Shown one piece after another: positions 41,907 to 50,391 of a stretch of 64,000 nucleotides of DNA. This DNA comes from CAKZQX01 sp034435975. GTDB lineage: Bacteria > Chloroflexota > Chloroflexia > Chloroflexales > Chloroflexaceae. The position numbers and the translations under genes were made by a program. The notes below the pieces were generated by a model. The model was not told where the DNA came from. It saw only the letters and a program-made list of their open reading frames with translations, and ran no database searches. Numbering within the stretch: the stretch's first letter is position 1; each line of letters begins with the position of its first letter. Location of the stretch: the NCBI GenBank assembly GCA_034435975.1, contig DAOTWD010000028.1, positions 1 through 64,000 of the forward strand, in the 5' to 3' direction.

Positions 41907-43784
41907 ATGTCGACACCCCGAACACGCGCGCGCCCGGATGCTGCCAGGACAACAACGATCCCACAAGATGAGATTCGTAACTATAAGCTGCAGAAGCAGA
42001 TCGGGCAGGAAGAATTAGCGACCGTGTATCAGGCCACGCACCTGACGCTGGATCGTCCGGTACAGATGCATATACTGCGGCGGGCCGATTGGATCTCATC
42101 CAGTCGCTTTCAACTATCAGCGCGCCTCTCCGCCCGCTTGAGCCATCCGAACCTGCTGCCGGTAATCGATGCCGGGCATGATGACCACTTTGGTGCCTAT
42201 CTGGTCACACCTATGCTCCACGCACGCCGCTTGAGCGAGATGCTGGCGGATGGCCCTATCGATCCCCTGCTGGCGTTGCGCATTACCACCCAGATTGCCT
42301 CGGCGCTCGATTATCTGCATAGCCAGGCAGTGGTGCATCGTGATGTTCAGCCCGCCAATATTCTGGTCACACCACAGGGAGTGGCTTATCTGACCAACTT
42401 GAGCCTGGCGGCCAGTCCTGATACTCCGGATTTTAGCAGCATTGACGAAGCCGATTACCTGACTCCCTATTCCGCTCCCGAACAACGCTTTGACCAGGGT
42501 GAATCGGCCCCCAGCCTGGATGTGTATGGCCTGGGTGCGGTGGTCTATCACATGTTCAGTGGAGAGTTGCCTCCCCCACCTGAGATCGATCTGCCGGCGC
42601 TGGCAGACCGCGATCCAGCGTTAGAAGGGGTGGATCGTGTCTTACAGCGTATGCTGGCGCTCCAACCAGCGGCGCGGTTTGCCAGTCCAGTCGCTGCGGC
42701 CACAATGCTGCGCCAGGCACTCCGCTCGCAGATCGATGATGCAACCGACGATATGGAGGAGTCACAGTGGACGCCCAGCGCTGAGTGGCTGGAGAATCCG
42801 CTGGAGACGGTGTTGGGGGAGATGCTCGATCCAGAGTTTACCAGTCGCAGCCGTAAGCGCGCTGATGATTTACACCGGGCACATGTGTTGCGGCGCTTGC
42901 TCAACCGTTGGAGTCGCAAAGGGTATTTTCGGCGAACTGCACTCGGACAGATGGTGCAACCGGAACAGATAGTGAGCTATAACCTCTACACCTATAGCCT
43001 GTGTACGTTGTATGAAACCCGCACCCCTCCTGAACCACGCCAGAGACCTCAGCAGGAGCAAGAGCGTACCTCGACCTTGCCGGTTCCGCCCCTCTGGGAT
43101 GTGGTGGTTCCCGATGTCCCCCTGTTTAGCGAGGTCAGGCCGCAAGAATTGATGCTGCCCAACTCGACGCTCGTGCTGGCTTGCCCTGAATGTGCCGGCG
43201 TCGGCATGCTGATCTGCAAAACGTGCAACGGCAAAGGTACCGTTGAGCGCATACGCAAGATACGCAACGCAGACCATAGCCTGAGTGAGGAACTCATCAC
43301 CGTTCCCTGTCCGGACTGTCGCGGCTATGGTAAGCTAACCTGCCCCCGCTGTACGGGCAGTGGACATCTCGTAGAAGAACAAGTCTTCACCTGGTCGCGT
43401 CAGGCACGCCTGTGGGAGAATACCGATGATATGGAGGGCTTACCCCAGCCGGCCATCAGGCGCTATGCCGAAACCGTCTACACTGCGCCAATTAACGTGT
43501 ACGAAGGCCACTGGCATAGTGTGGCACCACTGGCTGAACTGCTTCGTGCCGCAATTGAAACGATGGGGGACAATACCCGCCTGATCGCGGCTGAACTTAC
43601 TATTCATGGTACTCCGCTGACCGAGGTGGATTACCAGTTGAACGATACTACTCATACGCTGTATATTGTCGGGTTTGACAATCAGATTCTCGGCGATTGG
43701 ACGCTGCTGAATCCCGAACGGATCGCGCTGGCAACGATTATCCTGGTACTGGTGCTGGGTATTGTGCTGGTGCTCGTGTTGTAG
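41907..43784 (+). CDS. Ser/Thr pseudokinase fused to a DnaJ-type zinc finger, membrane-anchored
   Basis: 625 residues with GGAGCAGGT before the start. Residues 25-275 are a protein-kinase fold: YKLQKQIGQEELATVYQA, VVHRDVQPANIL and YSAPEQRF. Key residues are changed. The ATP-binding Lys of VAIK is His55 (VQMHIL), the Lys of HRDxxPxN is Gln, and the metal-binding DFG is TNL, so catalysis is unlikely although the HRD Asp (D146) remains. Residues 426-487 contain four CxxCxGxG motifs (CPECAGVG, CKTCNGKG, CPDCRGYG, CPRCTGSG), the full zinc-binding set of DnaJ, without a J domain. A C-terminal hydrophobic segment (about 605-625) should anchor it. It starts 48 bases after the clock-linked kinase and may be part of the same transcript. 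Function unknown; a sensing or scaffold role is inference. Confidence 0.8.
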   Translation: MSTPRTRARPDAARTTTIPQDEIRNYKLQKQIGQEELATVYQATHLTLDRPVQMHILRRADWISSSRFQLSARLSARLSHPNLLPVIDAGHDDHFGAYLVTPMLHARRLSEMLADGPIDPLLALRITTQIASALDYLHSQAVVHRDVQPANILVTPQGVAYLTNLSLAASPDTPDFSSIDEADYLTPYSAPEQRFDQGESAPSLDVYGLGAVVYHMFSGELPPPPEIDLPALADRDPALEGVDRVLQRMLALQPAARFASPVAAATMLRQALRSQIDDATDDMEESQWTPSAEWLENPLETVLGEMLDPEFTSRSRKRADDLHRAHVLRRLLNRWSRKGYFRRTALGQMVQPEQIVSYNLYTYSLCTLYETRTPPEPRQRPQQEQERTSTLPVPPLWDVVVPDVPLFSEVRPQELMLPNSTLVLACPECAGVGMLICKTCNGKGTVERIRKIRNADHSLSEELITVPCPDCRGYGKLTCPRCTGSGHLVEEQVFTWSRQARLWENTDDMEGLPQPAIRRYAETVYTAPINVYEGHWHSVAPLAELLRAAIETMGDNTRLIAAELTIHGTPLTEVDYQLNDTTHTLYIVGFDNQILGDWTLLNPERIALATIILVLVLGIVLVLVL

Positions 43785-44022
43785 GCCCGGGGCACGGCGA
43801 TTCGCACTGTATGCGTGTACCCCCCATCTAATACGCGTCGTGCTGACGTAATCGCTCAGGAAACCGGTTATCAGCAGGGATTGCCGGAGCCTGCGCTCCT
43901 GGGACACGCTCTTGTCGTCGCCATAGCAGCGGCTTTCCCACCACAACGAGTATAACAAGAAACTCCTGGCGGTATGCGACTCCTCTAAACCACCCCACCG
44001 GAATGTAATGTTGGGCAATTGG

Positions 44023-44769
44023 TCACCCTGTCTCTTTCCAGGGATCAGGCGGCCCCAGCAATTCGCATAAGGTTTGATCGGCAAAAACCTGTGCTGGTGT
44101 ATCGGCAGCAACGACACACCCGGACTCCATGACAACCACTAGATCGGCCCAGTGACGTGCAACGTCTAGAGCGTGCGTGGCAAGCAGCACGGTGGTGCCC
44201 TCGGCAACCAGCTGGTTGAAGATGACAAAGACCTGCTGTTGCATCCAGGGATCAAGACCAGCTATCGTCTCATCAGCCAGGATGACCCGGGGTTCCATAG
44301 CCAGCACACCTGCCAGAGCGACACGTGCTTTCTGCCCTCCGCTGAGCGCATGGGTCGGGCGGTCAAGCAGATCGCTCACACCACAGCGTACAGCAACCTG
44401 GCTCACACGCTGCCGTGTAGCGGTGATACTCAGGCCCATATTCAACGGGCCGAAGCTAATATCCTGGGCAACACTCGCGCTGAAGAGCTGGTCATCGGGA
44501 TTCTGGAAGACCAGGCCAACCTGGCGCCGTGCAATACGGAGACCGTGCTGGCTGTAGTCCAATGGCGTACCAGCTATATGCACCGTGCCTGCCGACGGTC
44601 GAAGAATACCGTTAGCGTGCAACAACAGCGTACTCTTTCCCGCACCATTACGCCCCAGCAGAACGACACGTTGGCCATACTCAAGGCGGAGCGAGGCTCC
44701 GCGCAATGCCGGCATAGACGTACCAGGAAAAGTATAGTATACATCGTTCCACTCTAGAACTGACGGCAT
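44023..44769 (-). CDS. cbiO: Cobalt ECF transporter ATPase
   Basis: 248 residues from the ATG at 44769. An ABC ATPase: Walker A LLGRNGAGKSTLL, Q-loop VFQNPDDQLFSASV, signature ALSGGQKARVALAG, Walker B VILADETIAGLDP and switch His in LLATHALDVA. The QNPDDQLF segment is typical of ECF-type ATPases such as CbiO. In Walker B the usual DEPT is DETI, a tolerated change, with the catalytic Glu kept. It powers cobalt uptake together with CbiM, CbiN and CbiQ, encoded directly upstream; its start lies within the end of cbiQ. Only one ATPase gene is present, so a CbiO homodimer is expected. Confidence 0.93.
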   Translation of the reverse strand: MPSVLEWNDVYYTFPGTSMPALRGASLRLEYGQRVVLLGRNGAGKSTLLLHANGILRPSAGTVHIAGTPLDYSQHGLRIARRQVGLVFQNPDDQLFSASVAQDISFGPLNMGLSITATRQRVSQVAVRCGVSDLLDRPTHALSGGQKARVALAGVLAMEPRVILADETIAGLDPWMQQQVFVIFNQLVAEGTTVLLATHALDVARHWADLVVVMESGCVVAADTPAQVFADQTLCELLGPPDPWKETG

Positions 44770-45536
44770 GAGACTATACCTGCCACCACCAGACTCACAC
44801 CAAGGGCCGTGCCGACCCACCATATCCGCCGGTCATACACGTACTCAAGTGGCAGCACACGTAGTGCCCCTTCAAGCCCACGGCTCTTTAGCGCCATTTG
44901 CATCCGCCAGCTACGCCGGTAGGCGTCAAGGAAGAGCTGACTACCCAGTAGTGCCATACTCCGGAGCGCACGACCGGGGCTGCTGAATCCCAGGCGTGCG
45001 GCCTGGGCTATGGCCATACGTTGCAGGCTGTCCAGCAACACAAAAATTGTACGGTAGATCAGCGTCATCAACTCAATAAGTGTCTCCGAGACGTGCAGAC
45101 GGCGCATCAGATCGATCAAATCAGTTAATGGCGTCGTCAGGATCAAAAAGTTCAAAGCTGCCGCACAGCCGAGAGCGCGTGCGAATAGCTGGAAGGCCAG
45201 GCTTATGGCGTTAGCGTCAGTGCTGACCCAGAGACCCCCGATATGCCATGCTGCGCGATTTACTCCGGGATGATCCAGGCTCACACTTATGGCTATGCCG
45301 ATCACTGAGAGTATGAGGAACAGCCCTTCCGCCAACAGGGTACGCCCAAAGACTCGGGGGGGCACCTGTGCCCACACTGATGTGAGTACGAACATCCAGC
45401 CCAGTGTCAACAGTCCGACTGCTGGCCGATCGAAGAGAAAGCAGAGGAGCATAGCGAGAACAGTCAGACTGGCCTTCTGAGCTGGATCAACGCGGCGCAG
45501 GGCATTGCTGTAGGCATAGCGGTCGATGGTGCGCAC
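44754..45536 (-). CDS. cbiQ: Cobalt ECF transporter transmembrane component
   Basis: 260 residues with about five membrane helices (ASLTVLAMLLCFLF, VGLLTLGWMFVLTSVW, LFLILSVIGIAISV and others). The coupling region near the C-terminus includes MALLGSQLFLDAYRRSWRMQMALKSRG, the A-x-x-x-R-G type motifs through which ECF T-components contact the ATPases. CbiQ is the fixed membrane subunit of the cobalt transporter. It starts eight bases after cbiN stops and overlaps the start of cbiO by 16 bases. Confidence 0.92.
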   Translation of the reverse strand: MRTIDRYAYSNALRRVDPAQKASLTVLAMLLCFLFDRPAVGLLTLGWMFVLTSVWAQVPPRVFGRTLLAEGLFLILSVIGIAISVSLDHPGVNRAAWHIGGLWVSTDANAISLAFQLFARALGCAAALNFLILTTPLTDLIDLMRRLHVSETLIELMTLIYRTIFVLLDSLQRMAIAQAARLGFSSPGRALRSMALLGSQLFLDAYRRSWRMQMALKSRGLEGALRVLPLEYVYDRRIWWVGTALGVSLVVAGIVSCRQF

Positions 45537-45544
45537 AGGTTCGT

Positions 45545-45892
45545 CTATGCCTGCTCTGATACAGACTGGTGCGCGGCCATAGGCGTCGAATGCTCAGTGT
45601 GGCGCACCCTGCGTTGCCCAACCTTAAACCCAAAAAAGTAGCCTATCAGCCCGGCACCAAGGGCAGCCTGGAGCGCAAAAAGCAGGCTCTCTGTTTCACC
45701 ACCGGGCGGCTCCATCAGCGGTGTAAACCAGGGCTCGTAATCTGGTGCCAACTCTTGTATCGCCTCAACTGCCGTAGCATCAGCCCCTTCAAACTCCGAG
45801 TCTTGCACCAGGAGCAGCGGAATGATCGCCAGCACAACCACGATACCAAACCAGAAGAGAGAGGCCCGCCATCCGAAGGATTTATGGTTCAT
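45545..45892 (-). CDS. cbiN: Cobalt ECF transporter accessory subunit
   Basis: 115 residues with two membrane helices, one near the N-terminus (LFWFGIVVVLAIIPLLL) and one near the C-terminus (LLFALQAALGAGLIGYFFGF). The extracytoplasmic part FEGADATAVEAIQELAPDYEPWFTPLMEPPGGETES is typical of CbiN, which loads cobalt into CbiM. The gene begins two bases after cbiM ends, so translation is coupled. Cobalt rather than nickel is indicated by CbiN itself and by the upstream cobalamin riboswitch. Confidence 0.95.
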   Translation of the reverse strand: MNHKSFGWRASLFWFGIVVVLAIIPLLLVQDSEFEGADATAVEAIQELAPDYEPWFTPLMEPPGGETESLLFALQAALGAGLIGYFFGFKVGQRRVRHTEHSTPMAAHQSVSEQA

Positions 45893-45894
45893 AG

Positions 45895-46638
45895 TTATGC
45901 CCCTTTCAGCACATCCAGCGCCGCAATTTCGGTCTGTGCATTCGTTTGGAGCGCATTGAAGATCAATACCGTCAGAATACCTTCGCTGATCGCCAGTGGA
46001 ATCTGGGTGACCGCAAAGATCGTCCCAAATTTGATGAATGCGGCAGCGAAACCACCTGTAGGATCAGGGTAGGCAAGCGCCAGTTGCAGTGACGTAACCA
46101 CATATGTAGCAAAGTTGGCAAGCGCCGCAGCGAAGAACACGGCTAAGTAGGTTGGGACGCGCCCCTTGAGACCAGACCAGATGCCCCAGGCTACCAGAGG
46201 GCCGACAATGGCCATTGCAACTGCGTTTGCACCCAGAGTCGTTAAGCCCCCATGAGCCAGGAGCAGGGCCTGGAAGAGCAAGACGATCGTCCCAACTATG
46301 CTCATGACCGCTGGCCCAAAGAGTATGGCACCCAATCCAGTGCCAGTTGGATGGCTGCTCGATCCAGTTACACTCGGTATTTTTAATGCACTGAGCACAA
46401 AGGCAAAGGCACCGACCAACCCAAGGAGCATGCGTGTCTCGGGCTTCTCGATAACCAGTCGCTTGATCCGGCGGAAACCGATGACCCAGAATGGAAGGGC
46501 AACAGCGAACCACAATAGAGCCCACCCAGGCGGCAGAAAGCCCTCCATAATATGCATCGCATAAGCCGAGCGGGCCTCCAACAATATGAGCGCAAGCGCT
46601 CCTGCGGCGACGATCAACCAGCGGTTTGTACGAGTCAT
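45895..46638 (-). CDS. cbiM: Cobalt ECF transporter substrate-binding membrane protein
   Basis: 247 residues from the ATG at 46638, with AAAGGA six bases upstream; an upstream in-frame start at 46704 lies within the leader. A signal peptide (MTRTNRWLIVAAGALALILLEARSAYA) is followed by MHIMEGFLPPGWA. After cleavage, the His close to the new N-terminus binds the metal, as known for CbiM. Multiple membrane helices and GSSSHPTGTGLGAILFGPAVM, another conserved CbiM segment, follow. It is the first gene of cbiMNQO and is preceded by a cobalamin riboswitch. Confidence 0.95.
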   Translation of the reverse strand: MTRTNRWLIVAAGALALILLEARSAYAMHIMEGFLPPGWALLWFAVALPFWVIGFRRIKRLVIEKPETRMLLGLVGAFAFVLSALKIPSVTGSSSHPTGTGLGAILFGPAVMSIVGTIVLLFQALLLAHGGLTTLGANAVAMAIVGPLVAWGIWSGLKGRVPTYLAVFFAAALANFATYVVTSLQLALAYPDPTGGFAAAFIKFGTIFAVTQIPLAISEGILTVLIFNALQTNAQTEIAALDVLKGA

Positions 46639-46689
46639 AGGTGTTCCTTTCGAGTGTAAGATACGGCTTATAGATATGCCAGCAAACGA

Positions 46690-46720
46690 CACCCCCGGCC
46701 TCATACGAGAACCGGGGGTG
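46690..46720 (-). terminator. Strong hairpin between cobalamin riboswitch and cbiM
   Basis: CACCCCCGG and CCGGGGGTG form a perfect nine-base stem with a 13-base loop (46690-46698 with 46712-46720). It is followed on the minus strand by only a short T-rich stretch (gtcgttt). It is placed for riboswitch-controlled termination, but the weak T-run makes this uncertain. Confidence 0.5.
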
Positions 46721-46799
46721 AATGATGCCTATATTGCCCTGGACGCAGAGGCGTCTAAGGCGTAAAGATCATGTTCTTCCTCCCTGGCTCGAGAAGGCT

Positions 46800-46935
46800 T
46801 GAACAAACACATCGTGGCAGGCGTCCTGGCTTCTGATGCTCCTGGTGGAGCGACCAGTTACAGTTGCGGCACAGCGCTGGACTCACACCAGCTTTCACCT
46901 TTTAAGCCCTGGCATCCGGGCTAGCGGGTCACCAC
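46800..46935 (-). promoter_or_regulatory. Cobalamin (B12) riboswitch
   Basis: On the minus strand, aaaaggtgaaagctggtgtg with agtcc, then gccgcaactgtaa, then gaagccaggacgcctgcc, match the conserved parts of cobalamin riboswitches in the right order. It lies upstream of cbiMNQO. High adenosylcobalamin should reduce cobalt uptake. Confidence 0.92.
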
Positions 46936-46941
46936 AACAAT

Positions 46942-46971
46942 ATCATATTCTAATGGAAATGAAAGTGACAA
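46942..46971 (-). promoter_or_regulatory. Putative promoter of the cbiMNQO transcript
   Basis: On the minus strand TTGTCA (46971-46966), an 18-base spacer and TATGAT (46947-46942) directly precede the riboswitch. Confidence 0.6.
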
Positions 46972-47211
46972 CAGTATAGCACACCGATGCATTATTGACA
47001 ACCATACCCCATAGCACTATAGCACCACTGAGGTTTTATTCGGGGGTTCAAAGTCATCTGTCTACCTGTGTTTTTCTGATACATACAGCATAAGTCCCCT
47101 GTCATTCAAGCATCATCCCACTATAAGGCACAGAATGGCGTTGCCATCGTTTGTATGTATAGACGATCCATGTGTTCCCCGTATGGGACTAGTTTTTCTG
47201 CGAGGTCAACT

Positions 47212-48564
47212 ATGCATACGCATACGCTCTCTTCACGACTGGTTATCTTGCTTGCCTGTGGGCTATTGTTGCTCTTGCTCACCGCTTGCATAACCGAGGT
47301 TGCGCTGGACACACCCGATGGCGCAGTTCCAACGGCGGCGATTATCGGCAGCCCACCTGACCCGGAGCCGATCGTGCTGACGCCAACAGCTACCCCTGAT
47401 CAGACGGCGACGGCGCTGGCATTGCTGCCGACAGTGGTACCTGAAGCTACATCCGAGCCGACGCCAGTGGCTCGCCTGGGGCCTGGCGATCTGCCCTACC
47501 CTTTGAGCCTGTCGCGCCTCAACTTCGGTGTCGTAGGCCATCTCTACTACACCGACCGCTACACCGCACTGGCCAAGACTCGCGAAGCCGGGTTCGAGTG
47601 GTTCCGCCAGCAGATCCACTGGCGTGATATTGAGGATCAAAGCGGTCAATTTTTCTGGGGCGACCTGGATGCGATTGTGGCCGATAGCCATGCACATGGT
47701 GTTCTGCTGCTGATCAGCGTGGTGCGTTCACCGACCTGGTATACCGCCAATGGTAGCGATGGCATGCCCCACGACCCGGCGTCGCTGGCACGCTTTGTCG
47801 GCGCACTCGCGGCACGCTATCAGGGTCGCGTACAGGCGATTGAAATCTGGAATGAGCAGAACTTGGCCTATGAGAATGGCGGGCGCGTTACGATTGAGGA
47901 TGCCGGACACTATGTGGAATTGCTAGCCGCGTCCTATAACAGCATCAAAGCCGTCGATCCGAGCATCATTGTGGTTGCGGGAGCGCCATCCTCAACCGGC
48001 ATTACCAATCCCGACATTGCGATCTCCGACCAGGATTACTTGCGGGCAATGTATAGCTACAAAGACGGCATGATCCGCGACTACTTCGATGTGCAGGCGA
48101 TTCATCCTGGGGGATCCGCCAATCCACCCGACACACTGTGGCCCGACGATCCCAGCCCGGCCGAGGGGTGGACGGATGACCCGACGTTTTATTTTCGCCA
48201 TGTTGAAAACTCACGGCGACTGATGGAAGAAGCTGGCCTGGGACAGCATCAGATCTGGATCACCGAGTTCGGCTGGGCCACAGCCAACAACACGCCTGGC
48301 TTCGAGTTTGGGCACCAGGTCTCGTTTGAGCTACAGCGCGATTATATTGTCGGGGCGATGCGCCGCACCTATGAACAGTATCCCTGGATCAGCAACATGT
48401 TCCTGTGGAATCTCAATTTTACCGTGCTTCAACGTGAACACGGTGTCGATCCGCTGCATGAACAAGGCTCGTTCAGCATTGTCAATGCTGACTGGACACC
48501 ACGCCCGGCGTTCCTGGGTATTCAAGAATTCATTGCGCAGACACGCCTGGCCGAGGGGCGGTGA
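47212..48564 (+). CDS. Lipoprotein glycoside hydrolase of clan A (GH39/GH5-like)
   Basis: 450 residues from the ATG at 47212 with GAGG six bases upstream. A lipoprotein signal (LVILLACGLLLLLLTAC, lipobox LTAC) is followed by a Pro/Thr-rich linker (about 30-90) and a TIM-barrel catalytic domain. FEWFRQQIHWRDIEDQSGQFFWGDLDAIVADSHAHGV begins the barrel. IEIWNEQNLAYENGG holds the acid/base Glu after Asn, and IWITEFGWATAN the nucleophile Glu. This N-E and E-F-G-W arrangement is that of clan GH-A enzymes such as GH39 and GH5. The target polysaccharide is unknown. The end overlaps the convergent aminotransferase gene by 35 bases. Confidence 0.82.
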   Translation: MHTHTLSSRLVILLACGLLLLLLTACITEVALDTPDGAVPTAAIIGSPPDPEPIVLTPTATPDQTATALALLPTVVPEATSEPTPVARLGPGDLPYPLSLSRLNFGVVGHLYYTDRYTALAKTREAGFEWFRQQIHWRDIEDQSGQFFWGDLDAIVADSHAHGVLLLISVVRSPTWYTANGSDGMPHDPASLARFVGALAARYQGRVQAIEIWNEQNLAYENGGRVTIEDAGHYVELLAASYNSIKAVDPSIIVVAGAPSSTGITNPDIAISDQDYLRAMYSYKDGMIRDYFDVQAIHPGGSANPPDTLWPDDPSPAEGWTDDPTFYFRHVENSRRLMEEAGLGQHQIWITEFGWATANNTPGFEFGHQVSFELQRDYIVGAMRRTYEQYPWISNMFLWNLNFTVLQREHGVDPLHEQGSFSIVNADWTPRPAFLGIQEFIAQTRLAEGR

Positions 48565-49828
48565 GCGTCGGCAGTGCACGGAGCCGATCGCCGGCCGCCT
48601 GGATCGTCTCCAGGCGCTTGGCAAAGCAGAAACGCGCCAGGAGTGGGCGGTCGTGCGCCACTGTTTCCAACCCATACGCACGGGCATAGAAGGCTGACGG
48701 CGGAATGGCGGCCACGCCTATCTCGCTGGTCAACCAGCGACAGAAGGCGACATCATCGGTAAAGCCAGTGCCGCCAATGTCAGCCAGCAAAAAATAACTG
48801 CCCGCGACCGGTAATGCTGGCAGACCGGCCACCCGTAGCACTTCCGCCAGCAGATCGCGTCGAGCAACATAGTCCGCTCGCAGTTCAGCATAGTAACCAT
48901 TGTGCGCCGCCTGCTCAAACGCCGTCGCCAGCGCTTCCTGAAGCGGCGTCGCCGAGGCAAAGGTAATCCACTGGTGTGCCTGGCGCAACGCGCGCATCAG
49001 GTGTGGTGGCCCCACCACATACCCAATTTTCCAGCCCGTCAGGCTAAACGTCTTGCCAGTGCTGTTGATCGTCAGCGTGCGCTGCCACATCCCTGGCAAC
49101 GTAGCGAGCGGCAGGTGTTCCCGCCCATCATACACCAGATGGTCATACACCTCATCACAGACCGCAATCACATCGTACTGCTGACACAGTTGGGCTATCT
49201 GCTGGAGTTCATCACGATGGAAGACTTTGCCGGTAGGATTATGCGGCGTGTTGACCAGGATAATCCGCGTGCGTGGAGTGAAAGCCGCCGCCAGTCCAGC
49301 CGGGTCGAACCACCAGTCACCTGAATATAAGCTAGCCACTGATGTGTTCGCAGCCACGACGGGCGGATGCAGACATACAAAGCGTGGAACGCCACCCGCC
49401 AGCAGAATATCGGGCACATAGGCATCGTAGAACGGCTCGAAGCAAATGACTTCATCGCCTGGATTGACCAGCGCCTGCATTGCGGCATAGAGCGCCTCGG
49501 TAGCACCGCTAGTGATGGTGATCTCGGTGTCCGGGTCGATGATGCGCCAGCCTCGGCGCTCCCACTCGGCGGCGATGGCCGCACGCAAGCGTGGTACACC
49601 ACTGGTGGGTGCATACTGGTTGTGATCAGCAGCAATCGCCGCGATTGCCGCCTGCTTCACCCACTCCGGCCCGGCAAAGTCGGGAAAGCCCTGCCCCAGG
49701 TTAATCGCCTGATGCTGCACAGCCAGCATGGTCATCTCAGAGAAGATCGTGGTTCCAAAACCATGCATACGATGCGCGTACCGCTGTACATCCATTCCTC
49801 GTACCTGGTGTTTCGCCTGATTGCTCAT
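48530..49828 (-). CDS. Class I/II PLP aminotransferase (kynurenine/methionine aminotransferase-like)
   Basis: 432 residues. Fold type I features: INLGQGFPDF, NQYAPTSGVPRLRAAIA, TSGATEALYAAMQALVNPGDEVICFEPFYDAY, ILVNTPHNPTGKVF, VCDEVYDHLVYDG, the Schiff-base Lys in NSTGKTFSLTGWKIGY and the substrate Arg in ARFCFAK. The GQGFPDF start and the STGKTFSLTGWK site are typical of the kynurenine aminotransferase/glutamine transaminase K/YbdL (methionine) group, so aromatic or sulfur amino acids and 2-oxo-acids are likely substrates. GGAGG lies only three bases before the chosen ATG; the ATG at 49795 is the alternative start. It is on the same strand as, but separated by 40 bases from, the end of the hydrogenase cluster. 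Confidence 0.88.
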   Translation of the reverse strand: MSNQAKHQVRGMDVQRYAHRMHGFGTTIFSEMTMLAVQHQAINLGQGFPDFAGPEWVKQAAIAAIAADHNQYAPTSGVPRLRAAIAAEWERRGWRIIDPDTEITITSGATEALYAAMQALVNPGDEVICFEPFYDAYVPDILLAGGVPRFVCLHPPVVAANTSVASLYSGDWWFDPAGLAAAFTPRTRIILVNTPHNPTGKVFHRDELQQIAQLCQQYDVIAVCDEVYDHLVYDGREHLPLATLPGMWQRTLTINSTGKTFSLTGWKIGYVVGPPHLMRALRQAHQWITFASATPLQEALATAFEQAAHNGYYAELRADYVARRDLLAEVLRVAGLPALPVAGSYFLLADIGGTGFTDDVAFCRWLTSEIGVAAIPPSAFYARAYGLETVAHDRPLLARFCFAKRLETIQAAGDRLRALPTLTAPRPGVSAQ

Positions 49829-49869
49829 GAACCTCCGGCAGATAATGATTGCTAAATATCAACAATTTT

Positions 49870-50391
49870 TCAAAAACAAGGCATATCAGAATCCCTTGAT
49901 TGTACCAGCATCTGTAGCTGATCGACCAGCACGGGCAACACGGCCTCAACTGCTGGCGATAGCGCCTGAGTATATGCAAAGGAAACCCCCGTCACGGTCA
50001 ACACCAGCGCTTTCGGGAACGCTCCATACAATACTGCTGCATACAGCATCAATACCGCTGGTACAAGATGATGCGAGCAACCGCTGATCGCTGCCGACCA
50101 GTCCGGTTCCACATGCTGACAACGCACGCGCCAGGGTTCCAGCTCTGGTAAAGCAGTATCGGCATCCCGACACTGTGCATCGGCATCAATAAAGATCACC
50201 TGCCGCACCTGACTCACCGACTCGGCCAGATCGGGTGTGAGCTGATGGCAGGCGCGAACACAGGCTATCGTTGCAGGCATCATCGCCGCCAGGTGCTGTG
50301 CCACATGCCAGCCCACGCCATCATCACCACGCAGGGGATTCCCATAGCCGATAATCAACGTTGCTGGCGTGGGAGGGGTCATCCGCGCCAC
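49870..50391 (-). CDS. hoxW: Hydrogenase maturation protease (HoxW/HybD family)
   Basis: 173 residues. The start IIGYGNPLRGDDGVGWHVAQHL contains the conserved nickel-sensing Glu/Asp region (G-N-x-x-x-x-D-D-G), and VIFIDADAQ and GCSHHLVPAVLMLYAAVLYG contain the second Asp and the conserved His. These endopeptidases remove the C-terminal peptide of the NiFe large subunit after the metal centre is in place. The gene overlaps the end of hoxH by 13 bases, and HoxH keeps a 25-residue extension to be removed. The gene symbol is based on position and family. Confidence 0.88.
   Translation of the reverse strand: MARMTPPTPATLIIGYGNPLRGDDGVGWHVAQHLAAMMPATIACVRACHQLTPDLAESVSQVRQVIFIDADAQCRDADTALPELEPWRVRCQHVEPDWSAAISGCSHHLVPAVLMLYAAVLYGAFPKALVLTVTGVSFAYTQALSPAVEAVLPVLVDQLQMLVQSRDSDMPCF

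Noticed and set aside
43440..44135. Minus-strand frame of 231 residues between the pseudokinase gene and cbiO
   Set aside because: It overlaps the ends of two well-supported genes in other frames and is not protein-like.
48530..48564. Sequencing error at the 35-base overlap of two convergent genes
   Set aside because: Both frames end naturally within the overlap and both proteins have normal C-termini.
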